This document shows, piece after piece, positions 23,460-30,361 of a stretch of 30,792 bases of DNA (position 1 is the stretch's first letter; every line of letters begins with the position of its first letter). The stretch is taken from positions 1-30,792 of the IMG/VR virus record IMGVR_UViG_3300012920_000159; one strand, 5' to 3'. The notes below the pieces were generated by a model. The model searched no databases, had not been told where the DNA came from, and saw only the letters and a program-made list of their open reading frames with translations. The position numbers and the translations under genes were made by a program. This DNA comes from a virus.

Positions 23460-25645
23460 GATACTAAGTCCTCAATACCAAGAGCTTTACCCACATATCC
23501 TCTCATCTTGATGCCGGATGAAATACTAAACTCGGGTATATCATTAGCAGATTGAGTGGTAGTATTGTTTACCTCAGCCTTCTTAGTAATTTCAGGAAGG
23601 ACGATAAATTTTGTATTGGATTGCGAATTTGGAGGGCCTATAAAAGGCGTCATCAAGTTTCTAAGATTTCGATAAATCATTTGCTGCGTCTTTTGAGCAT
23701 CCAGTTCGCGTTGACGCGCTCTTTGAAGTCTCCCACGCATATGGCCAGCAGTTGTATCATCGCGAAAAGCAGGGCCCATCGATTGTGGGCCTGTAGTATA
23801 TGATGGTATCACAGGTGGTGCTGATTGAGGCACTGGTGGCATATTAGTTCCAACAAAAGAGGGAATCTGTCCTGGATCTGGGTTACTTGCTCCATAAGAT
23901 ATGGATCCAGGCCCTACAAAAAATCCAAAGAAATTATCTTCACCTTTCTTACCTCTTCTTACATCACCCTTTGCAAAATTTGCATTTTCATTACCACCCA
24001 TGAAGTCAGTTCTTCCACCAACAAATTTTCTTGCTTCTTCTTGAAGTTTTGGATTTTGGATGGCATCTGCAACTCTCTGCAAATATGCAACTGATTTATT
24101 TGTAGCAACAGCAGCACTCTCAATGTCTGTAATATTATACCATTCTGGATTTGGAGTCCTATCTACTTTTTTTCTTGGATGTTTCCATGTTGGTTCATAC
24201 TGATCAGGTGAAAGAATTATTTGTCTGATGTTGCTACCACCACCGTAAACTCCAGATGCTGCTCTATTATAAATGGATTGCGCTACGTCTGCCCATGCCT
24301 GAGGATCACTATCTTCAGTTCCTGCAACTGCAACTAATGTCCAAAAATCTCTACCTTTTTGAGGAACTTTAGCGACAGCACCACCATTTGAATATCCAGG
24401 AACAAGTCCTTGCTTTGGAATATTTGTACCGCCACCTGCTTTATTGATGGCCATCATGGTGTTTACGCCAAACTTTTCAACAGCACCACGACTCATAATA
24501 AATTCACCAGGGGATAACATTGCAGGAACAGTATCTGTTCCCATAGCTAAACCACCATCAGCAAATAATGGAACGAACATAGGGACACCTCCAGGGCCGA
24601 CATTAGGTAATGGAAATCCTTGTCCAGGTTGCGTTGAAGTGCCTGGTGGCGAAGGAAGTCCTTTTTCTTTTTCTTCTTCAGTTGCAAAAAATTGTCCTAT
24701 GAAAGGGAATCTTTTTAGGATGTTTCTAAAGTCCTCACAAAATTTCTCTACCTTTTTTTGTGTTTCTATAAACCAATCAATAACAGGTTGTAAATTTTCT
24801 CTGAGTTCTTTAAATCTATCAGGAATGCTCCTAATAAAATTAATCACATTGTTAATTATATCCTCATTATCAGGATTTGACAAGAAATCAGTTACTAATT
24901 TAATTAATGTTCCGAGCAGAGTAAATCCAAGAAATCTCAGAATGGTATTGAATACGTCACCTAATTTTTTCTTTGCTACATCTGTGGTTTTACTTATAGC
25001 ACCAAAAAGTTTGCCTGCTTCTATTCTTTTCTCTCTTTTCTGTCTCTTTTCTCTTGCATCGCTTTTTCTTTCATAATCTTGTTGATCCTCTTCTAATTTA
25101 TTATCATCTTTGATAACTTGAATAAGTTCATCGAGTTTTTCAATTAACTCTTCAGCAGCAGTATTCTCCTCTTTAGGAATAAGTTTACTGGTGTCAACCT
25201 TGATATCAACTGCCTTTATATCTGGTGCTTTATATCTTTGTCCAATTAGTGGATTTGTAAATGTTTTTGTTTTTAAAAACTTGTCAGGATTAATCTTACC
25301 TTTTCCTGCAATTTCAGAGTCACTTGCTCTCTTAGAGTAAACATCACCACCCTCTTCAGCAGGCGGCCTCATTGGGCCTTGAGGTTTTTGCTCAGCATTT
25401 GGAGTAAATTTTATATCCCCCTTCAACGCAACTTCCATCATGCCAGCCATGCCTCTGGCAATATCTAAAAATTCTCCACCACCTTTTATGATATCACTAT
25501 CTACTTTACTCTGCTCTTTAGGAGATAATGAATTATAGTATTCAGAAAGTTTTTTAATTTGAGCATCAGAAAGTTTGGACACTAAGTCCTTACCGAGTTT
25601 ATACTCGTATGCTAACCTTAATCTTTCGGATGCATTTTTATTCAT
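23456..25645 (-). CDS. Tape-measure-like protein with SleB-like cell-wall hydrolase domain
   Basis: 729 aa. Residues 1-200 are helical and charged. EKRIEAGKLF (205-214) and ILRFLGFTLLGTLIK (235-249) are shared with the following 589-aa protein. ADGGLAMGTDTVPAMLSPGEFIM (362-384) is the motif typical of phage tape-measure proteins. Residues about 434-585 resemble the SleB/Hydrolase_2 fold: WTLVAVAGTEDSDPQAWADV with candidate catalytic E444, QSIYNRA, then IRQIILSPDQYEPTW. That suggests peptidoglycan cleavage during genome entry, taking the place of the gp5 lysozyme. It starts at an ATGA overlap with the 56-aa ORF. Tape-measure identity is likely; enzymatic activity is inferred. Confidence 0.75.
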   Translation of the reverse strand: MNKNASERLRLAYEYKLGKDLVSKLSDAQIKKLSEYYNSLSPKEQSKVDSDIIKGGGEFLDIARGMAGMMEVALKGDIKFTPNAEQKPQGPMRPPAEEGGDVYSKRASDSEIAGKGKINPDKFLKTKTFTNPLIGQRYKAPDIKAVDIKVDTSKLIPKEENTAAEELIEKLDELIQVIKDDNKLEEDQQDYERKSDAREKRQKREKRIEAGKLFGAISKTTDVAKKKLGDVFNTILRFLGFTLLGTLIKLVTDFLSNPDNEDIINNVINFIRSIPDRFKELRENLQPVIDWFIETQKKVEKFCEDFRNILKRFPFIGQFFATEEEKEKGLPSPPGTSTQPGQGFPLPNVGPGGVPMFVPLFADGGLAMGTDTVPAMLSPGEFIMSRGAVEKFGVNTMMAINKAGGGTNIPKQGLVPGYSNGGAVAKVPQKGRDFWTLVAVAGTEDSDPQAWADVAQSIYNRAASGVYGGGSNIRQIILSPDQYEPTWKHPRKKVDRTPNPEWYNITDIESAAVATNKSVAYLQRVADAIQNPKLQEEARKFVGGRTDFMGGNENANFAKGDVRRGKKGEDNFFGFFVGPGSISYGASNPDPGQIPSFVGTNMPPVPQSAPPVIPSYTTGPQSMGPAFRDDTTAGHMRGRLQRARQRELDAQKTQQMIYRNLRNLMTPFIGPPNSQSNTKFIVLPEITKKAEVNNTTTQSANDIPEFSISSGIKMRGYVGKALGIEDLVS

Positions 25646-25812
25646 AACCCGTTTTGTTGTTGCATCTTAAGTTTCTCTTCCTCCAAATGCGATCTTAAGA
25701 GTTCAACATATACGTCTCTCTCCCAAGGTATCATATTTTCAATCTCTGTTAATGAGTATTTATGATACTGCATCAAAGAAAAATTTAACTTAAAATAACT
25801 CTCCAAATTCAT
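25642..25812 (-). CDS. 56-aa GT-like tail assembly chaperone extension
   Basis: Reading frame MNLESYFKLNFSLMQYHKYS to QQQNGL, too short for most gene callers. It contains a helical SLTEIENMIPWERDVYVELL core like those of short tail-chaperone ORFs placed before tape-measure genes. Its ATG lacks a ribosome site: the sequence before it is CACTCTCCCAT, and the nearest GGAGGG is 33 nt away. The frame is open upstream, through codons R-V-A-L-S-H, to a slippery site inside the gp26-like gene. It is therefore most likely expressed as the -1 frameshift extension of that protein, giving a fusion of about 300 aa. It ends in an ATGA overlap with the tape-measure-like gene. Confidence 0.75.
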   Translation of the reverse strand: MNLESYFKLNFSLMQYHKYSLTEIENMIPWERDVYVELLRSHLEEEKLKMQQQNGL

Positions 25813-25851
25813 ATGGGAGAGTGCTACGCGAAAAAACTCGCTAATCCCTCC
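25798..25851 (-). promoter_or_regulatory. Programmed -1 ribosomal frameshift element
   Basis: In order on the minus strand: SD-like GGAGGG (25846-25851); 9-nt spacer; heptamer T TTT TTC (25830-25836) in the correct frame of the gp26-like gene; 7-nt spacer; then a perfect 7-bp hairpin ACTCTCC/GGAGAGT with an 11-nt loop (25798-25822). The 0 frame stops at TAG (25824-25826); the -1 frame continues into the 56-aa ORF. The layout matches the SD, slippery site and stem arrangement of bacterial dnaX-type frameshifting. Confidence 0.8.
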
Positions 25852-26543
25852 AGAGTGACAGTGCTTTTCTTTTTAGTTTTAGGATTGACAATCTCTACAT
25901 CGTGAGAAAGTTTAGGCATTGTAGAGAAGAATGTTTCAATTTGTTTGAACTGTTGAGAGTTCATCTGCTCAAGAAATTCTGTAATCTCTTTCTTTGTAAA
26001 ATCATCTGTTGTCCATGCTTCATCTGAGTTATAAACCTTATCAATGCAGGATGCAATCAATTCAAATGATTGATCAACTTGATTGTCATCAGAAAGTTCG
26101 AAATTATTCTTGACAAATTGATCAAGGGAAGGATATTTCATCTCCATCATTAGAGAATCATCAATCTTGATTTGTTTAGTGTGATCTTTATCATTGGTTA
26201 CTTTGATGTCATCAATACTGATTTGAACTTCGGCATACGTTTCACCATCATCTGGACAAAGAACACTAACTTCAATATCTTCTCCGACAGACTTACCACG
26301 AATGTTAAGAAAAAGAAATTCAATGTCAAACGTGGGAAGCAATTCTACCTTAACACCGCGTGTCTGAATGCATTCCTTCAGCACAGCTTTGATGGCATTC
26401 GTAATTTCTTTTGTACTATCACCCTCTAATGCCAGGACTAAAAGTTTTTCTTCTTTAACGAGAAATGGACGATACTTAATTGTTTTTCCAGTTGAAGGCA
26501 ATTCCAACTCATAAGTTGGTGTGACAATTTTTGGTAAAGGCAT
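25824..26543 (-). CDS. 26: gp26-like baseplate hub assembly protein / tail assembly chaperone
   Basis: 239 aa (T4 gp26 is 208 aa). MPLPKIVTPTYELELPSTGK and IKYRPFLVKEEKLLVLALEG match the T4 baseplate gp26 family (PF12322-like). The remainder holds IEFLFLNIRGKSVGE, the strand CPDDGETYAEVQI and a helical C-terminal half with FLEQMNSQQFKQIETFF. In T4, gp26 acts with gp51 in hub assembly around the tape measure. Here the gene precedes the tape-measure-like gene, and its last codons carry a frameshift element that would append the 56-aa ORF. This is the layout of G/GT chaperones of other tailed phages. A late promoter lies 21 nt upstream of the ATG. Confidence 0.85.
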   Translation of the reverse strand: MPLPKIVTPTYELELPSTGKTIKYRPFLVKEEKLLVLALEGDSTKEITNAIKAVLKECIQTRGVKVELLPTFDIEFLFLNIRGKSVGEDIEVSVLCPDDGETYAEVQISIDDIKVTNDKDHTKQIKIDDSLMMEMKYPSLDQFVKNNFELSDDNQVDQSFELIASCIDKVYNSDEAWTTDDFTKKEITEFLEQMNSQQFKQIETFFSTMPKLSHDVEIVNPKTKKKSTVTLEGLASFFA

Positions 26544-26563
26544 GATATGTTATTCAGTATGAG

Positions 26564-26570
26564 TATTTAT
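26564..26570 (-). promoter_or_regulatory. T4-type late promoter (GATAAATA)
   Basis: CACGATAAATACTCAT lies in the 33-nt gap upstream of the gp26-like gene, with the ATG 21 nt away. Confidence 0.6.
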
Positions 26571-26576
26571 CGTGGT

Positions 26577-27452
26577 TTAAAACATTTCTCTAAAACTTCC
26601 ATCAGCATTACGAACAGGAGTTCCATCAGGTAATAATAATAATCCATCACCGAAGAACGCTCCGTCCATTCTTTCACCAGTGGCAGTATCTCTCTCTACA
26701 AAGTCTGTGCCCTCTCCATTAGTATTTCCAAATGTTTGAGGAATAGAATCATTGATAACAGAATCTCTTTGCTGATCCACAGGAAGATTATCTAAAGATG
26801 AAGATGATGGAGGTGCTGATTGCGTAAAACCACCAGGAGGTATTATAACATAACGAGAAAAATTAAAGTTCACTGTGCAAAGAAGAATCTGTGATTGTTC
26901 ATAACTAACTGGCATTTGATTTATAGAGATTGGATACGCATTCAAAAATTTGTATACTAAGTTATCGCCATTATAATCCCTTTCAAACTTTCTAATGAAT
27001 ATTTCAGTTTTATATTCTTTGGGAAAACTAACTCTATAAAAGAAATTATCCTTTTCTACATCTGTATTTTTTGGTTCGTTTACAATGAAAGCAATATAGT
27101 TTTCAAAAAAATTAATTATATTATAATCATGATCTACATAAAAAGTAAAAGACGCTGTGGTATCAAATTGTCTTCTATATACGTGTCTTTCCGTTACACC
27201 TGAACGATCATTATCAAGTGTATGTGTTGCTAATGAAGTTCCAGGAAGTGATGCCTCTCTACAAGATAAGGTGATATCCTTTTTTAATGTAGAATCATAT
27301 GGAAGTCCCCTTGAGTTCATCCAACTTGCCATCGTGGAAAGTGCTCCCGAAGGAATACTAAAATGACACTCATAAGTAGAGGTAAGAGATGGGCGTAGTA
27401 TACTTGCTTTCAAATCAGCAACATTTCTTGCCTTTGGTTTTGGCGTAGCCAT
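26577..27452 (-). CDS. 54: Tail-tube-fold protein, gp54-like baseplate tube initiator
   Basis: 291 aa (T4 gp54 is 320 aa). The core has the gp19-type tube signature: LSCREASLPGTSLATHTLDN, GVTERHVYRRQFD, SFTFYVDHDYNIINFFENYI, then NAYPISINQMPVSY and the final strand LLCTVNFNFSRYVI. A Pro/Ser linker and an acidic tail follow (about 225-291). In T4, gp54 sits on the hub with gp48 and nucleates tube polymerisation. gp48 is present nearby on the other strand, which supports gp54, but another tube-fold protein cannot be excluded. The gene is the first of the leftward hub operon and is divergent from gp4. Confidence 0.75.
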   Translation of the reverse strand: MATPKPKARNVADLKASILRPSLTSTYECHFSIPSGALSTMASWMNSRGLPYDSTLKKDITLSCREASLPGTSLATHTLDNDRSGVTERHVYRRQFDTTASFTFYVDHDYNIINFFENYIAFIVNEPKNTDVEKDNFFYRVSFPKEYKTEIFIRKFERDYNGDNLVYKFLNAYPISINQMPVSYEQSQILLCTVNFNFSRYVIIPPGGFTQSAPPSSSSLDNLPVDQQRDSVINDSIPQTFGNTNGEGTDFVERDTATGERMDGAFFGDGLLLLPDGTPVRNADGSFREMF

Positions 27453-27459
27453 CTAAATA
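27453..27459 (+). promoter_or_regulatory. Late promoter (CTAAATA) for gp4
   Basis: ATCTAAATAG in the 29-nt divergent gap between the gp54-like gene and gp4, 22 nt before the gp4 ATG. An identical 10-mer precedes gp48. Confidence 0.6.
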
Positions 27460-27481
27460 GTTTTTACCGTATATATTATGT

Positions 27482-27919
27482 ATGGGAGTAAGTAAGAAAA
27501 GTATTTTTAGTCCCTCCAATCCCAAAAAATATAAGGGAAATGCTAATAATATTATTTGCAGAAGCAACTGGGAACGTCGTTTTTGTAAGTGGTGCGACTT
27601 GACAGAAAATATTCTTGAATGGGGAAGTGAAGAGTTTTTTATTCCCTATATGTCACCAGTTGATCGAAGGGTGCATCGTTACTTCCCTGACTTTATCATA
27701 AAAGTAAAGGAAAGCACAGGACATGTAAAAACATATGTCATAGAGGTAAAACCTAAGAAACAAACAAAAAAACCAACTAGCAAATCATCTTTATTTGAAT
27801 GCAAAACTTACGCTATTAACATGGCAAAATGGAAAGCTGCACGAGAGTGGTGTGCAGACAGAAGAATTGAATTCAAAATCATCACCGAAGACGAATTAGG
27901 TATCAAGTATGGAAGATGA
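27482..27919 (+). CDS. 4: Head completion protein gp4 (TnsA/PD-(D/E)XK nuclease fold)
   Basis: 145 aa (T4 gp4 is 150 aa). CRSNWERRFCKWCD with E31, then YFPDF with P69-D70, then YVIEVKPKKQ with E88-x-K90 form the PD-(D/E)XK nuclease pattern of TnsA-like enzymes, as known for the gp4 (gp50) family. gp4 is needed to complete filled heads before tail joining, possibly by trimming DNA. The start is set by the ATG after a CTAAATA late promoter, with only about 22 nt between. No ribosome site is obvious. The gene overlaps the next one by 11 nt. Confidence 0.9.
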   Translation: MGVSKKSIFSPSNPKKYKGNANNIICRSNWERRFCKWCDLTENILEWGSEEFFIPYMSPVDRRVHRYFPDFIIKVKESTGHVKTYVIEVKPKKQTKKPTSKSSLFECKTYAINMAKWKAAREWCADRRIEFKIITEDELGIKYGR

Positions 27920-28292
27920 TTTTGAATTTGAAAGACAGGTAGGCGATGATAGGATAGAACCTGTCAAATCATTCATTAGAGATAAGGAAGATCCTGAAGA
28001 AATGATGATTGAAATTATGGGTATATTAAATGAAACCGTCCTTATTCCAGATGTAGGGGAAACCTATACGTTTGTCTACAACGCGAAGACTCCAAGGATT
28101 GAATACGATCAGCATCCTATGGTAGGTGTAACTGATGTATTCCGATGGGGATTTAGAGGAATAAATTTTCACTGGGATAAAATAAGAAATTACACCTGGC
28201 AAGAAATACCTGGACAACTGCATATTGTAAGACAAAGTGAAATACAATCTTTACTTGATATACCCTACGCATATTATATGAAGAACATCTAA
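27909..28292 (+). CDS. Conserved hypothetical protein between gp4 and gp48
   Basis: 127 aa. An acidic N-terminus (MEDDFEFERQVGDD) is followed by a beta-rich body: YTFVYNAKTPRIEYDQHPMV, FRWGFRGINFHWDKIRNYTW and QLHIVRQSEIQSLLDIPYAY. I believe the Y-D-x-H-P-M-V and G-F-x-G-I-N-x-H-W signatures recur in T4-like marine phages at this position. No catalytic set was recognised. It is translated from an ATG inside the gp4 coding sequence (11-nt overlap), so it is coupled to gp4; a virion assembly role is likely but unproven. Confidence 0.8.
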   Translation: MEDDFEFERQVGDDRIEPVKSFIRDKEDPEEMMIEIMGILNETVLIPDVGETYTFVYNAKTPRIEYDQHPMVGVTDVFRWGFRGINFHWDKIRNYTWQEIPGQLHIVRQSEIQSLLDIPYAYYMKNI

Positions 28293-28295
28293 ATA
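28289..28295 (+). promoter_or_regulatory. Late promoter (CTAAATA) for gp48
   Basis: ATCTAAATAG overlaps the end of the 127-aa gene, 18 nt before the gp48 ATG. It matches the gp4 promoter over 10 bases. Confidence 0.6.
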
Positions 28296-28313
28296 GTAAT
28301 AAAGTTTGCTATA

Positions 28314-29693
28314 ATGGCTGAAGCGACTAGTAAGGTTCAATCAATTCGCATAGGTATTGGAATTCCGACAAGAGACTTCAGAACAATCACTACGCATGAA
28401 AATGGACGGATACAAAAAACTGTAATACAACAGGAAATCTCAAAAAGTACATTTGATTCATATGCGACTGATTCTGTCTTAAGCGATTTAATCGCTCAGA
28501 AACCTGGTGTTGCTCCTGATGGTTCAGATGATAGATATTTTGTGACTGTAATGGATGCAGGAGTTTTAACTAATGCAGCCGATTTTGAATTTGATGTAGC
28601 GATATCTAAATCCGGGCCAACATCATTAGGGACACAATTAGATAATTTGCAACTTGATGCTCTTGAGGATTCAACAAACATAGGAAGGTTCACATGGCGA
28701 GATGAACTCAAGAGATTTCAGCACAATGAAAGGACAGGAGAGGATCCCGTTCAGACACAATTTACTATATCAAGCGATGACTTTGATATAAAAGGAAAGC
28801 GAAACGAGAAATATGAAAATCTCTTTTATCCTGAGGATATAAGGGATACAAATCAAGATAGAATAAGATTTAGTATGTTCTATCAATCAGGTAGATCACT
28901 TTCTTTTGATTTACAAGATGGGAATAATCCATTCACATTTGGAGAAAGAAAGGTAACGACAATAGAAGGATCAGTGACACTACCTATTCAAAGTGGTATT
29001 CAAGATACAAATCAAGTTGATTATCAAAGAGGACAATTAAATCCTATCACAGGTGCTCTGGCTTCAATCGCATTAGATCCATTACAGTTTGGAAGTCAAA
29101 TTGTTAACATCCTTAATATGGATGCTGGCAGAATAAGAGAGACTTTAAAAAGTGATGCGTCACAAAATATAATCAATGCACTAAGAGTTTACCTTGCTCA
29201 AACTGCAGTTGGCACTCAAGGATTAATCCCAAGAACAACTGGTGCGATCCTTAATCCTAACATGGAATTGTTACTTCAGGCACCTCAACTTAGAAGTTTT
29301 CAATTCAATTTCACAATGTCTGCAAGAGATTCAAAAGAGGCATCTCAAATCAGAAAGATCATCAGATTTTTTAAACAAGGTATGACTGTAAAGAGATCTC
29401 AAACCTCTTTGTTCATCGTATCTCCTAACATGTTTAGGATTCAATATATTAGAGATAATGATTCATCTCAAGATCATCCATCAATTGGAAAAATAAAAGA
29501 TTGTGCATTAACTGCAATAAATACAAACTATACCCCTGACGGGACTTACATGACATTTGATGATCAAGCTAGATCAATGACATCATATCAAATCGGAATG
29601 CAGTTTACAGAGTTAGAACCCTTAACTGAAAGTGATTTTCTTGAGGGTGATCGTCCTGGTAGAGTTCCTAATCCAGAATCAGTAGGTTACTAA
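28314..29693 (+). CDS. 48: Baseplate tail-tube cap protein gp48
   Basis: 459 aa, longer than T4 gp48 (364 aa). The C-terminal third carries the tube-like domain: LLQAPQLRSFQFNFTMSARD, KEASQIRKIIRFFKQGM, LFIVSPNMFRIQYIRD, IGKIKDCALTAINTNYTPDG and IGMQFTELEPLTESDF. This matches the gp48 pattern in which a tube fold caps the hub-gp54 assembly. The N-terminal part has an extra RFTWRDELKRFQHN region and a proline-rich loop. A CTAAATA late promoter lies 18 nt before the ATG. The gene ends at a TAATG junction with gp53. Confidence 0.9.
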   Translation: MAEATSKVQSIRIGIGIPTRDFRTITTHENGRIQKTVIQQEISKSTFDSYATDSVLSDLIAQKPGVAPDGSDDRYFVTVMDAGVLTNAADFEFDVAISKSGPTSLGTQLDNLQLDALEDSTNIGRFTWRDELKRFQHNERTGEDPVQTQFTISSDDFDIKGKRNEKYENLFYPEDIRDTNQDRIRFSMFYQSGRSLSFDLQDGNNPFTFGERKVTTIEGSVTLPIQSGIQDTNQVDYQRGQLNPITGALASIALDPLQFGSQIVNILNMDAGRIRETLKSDASQNIINALRVYLAQTAVGTQGLIPRTTGAILNPNMELLLQAPQLRSFQFNFTMSARDSKEASQIRKIIRFFKQGMTVKRSQTSLFIVSPNMFRIQYIRDNDSSQDHPSIGKIKDCALTAINTNYTPDGTYMTFDDQARSMTSYQIGMQFTELEPLTESDFLEGDRPGRVPNPESVGY

Positions 29694-30361
29694 TGGCAAG
29701 TTACTTCAGACTAGTCCCAGACTTTGATTATGTAAGTAGAGATGCTGATGGTAAAAGCATTGGTGATTATACAAGAGTCAAGAATCTTTTCAAAAGAGTA
29801 GAGATTCGCCAAGACATCTTAAAAAATCTAGCATTCTTTACTCAGTACAAAATACAGGGAGATGATCGTCCTGACAATGTTGCCTTTAAAGTTTATGGCG
29901 ATGAGACATTTGATTGGTTAGTCTTATTGTCAAATAATATCTTAAATATTCAAAGTGAATGGCCTCTATCACAGAGAGCATTCGATGAATTTTTAATTAA
30001 GAAGTATGGAAGTATCCAAAAAACTGGCGACATTCATCACTATGAAACCAGAGAACTAAAAAATGATGATGGTAATATAATTGTTCCTAAAGGATTAATT
30101 GTACCTAAGAATTTTAAAACAGAATACTTTGACGTAAAAAGAAATCAATATGTAATTAGAGTCAATGAGGTTGATGCAATATCCAATTATACCTATGAGA
30201 TTCGTAAAGAAGAAGAGAAGAGAAACATTTATCTATTAAAGAATACTTACATTGAACTTGTAATGGATGATATTCAATCACTTATGCCATATAAAAAAGG
30301 TTCTACTCAATATGTGAATAGAACCTTGAAGAAAGGAGAAGATATTAAACTGTTTGATTAA
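29693..30361 (+). CDS. 53: Baseplate wedge subunit gp53
   Basis: 222 aa (T4 gp53 is 196 aa). Diagnostic segments are YFRLVPDFDYV, DILKNLAFFTQYKIQGDDRP, DNVAFKVYGDETFDWLVLLS, NNILNIQSEWPLSQRAFDEF and the LysM-like region around residues 100-160. gp53 fastens wedge subunits to each other and to the hub. It is translated from the TAATG overlap with gp48 and ends at a TAA that shares four bases with the gp32 stop on the other strand. Confidence 0.92.
   Translation: MASYFRLVPDFDYVSRDADGKSIGDYTRVKNLFKRVEIRQDILKNLAFFTQYKIQGDDRPDNVAFKVYGDETFDWLVLLSNNILNIQSEWPLSQRAFDEFLIKKYGSIQKTGDIHHYETRELKNDDGNIIVPKGLIVPKNFKTEYFDVKRNQYVIRVNEVDAISNYTYEIRKEEEKRNIYLLKNTYIELVMDDIQSLMPYKKGSTQYVNRTLKKGEDIKLFD

Noticed and set aside
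24444-25076. 210-codon open frame on the plus strand opposite the 729-aa protein
   Set aside because: It lies antisense to a strongly supported gene with tape-measure and SleB motifs; its composition (runs of Ser, Phe, Leu) is what antisense of Lys/Glu-rich coding gives, and it has no ribosome site.
28310-28315. TATAAT at the start of gp48
   Set aside because: It overlaps the ATG, so it cannot promote gp48, and no -35 is placed correctly; the CTAAATA late promoter explains expression better.
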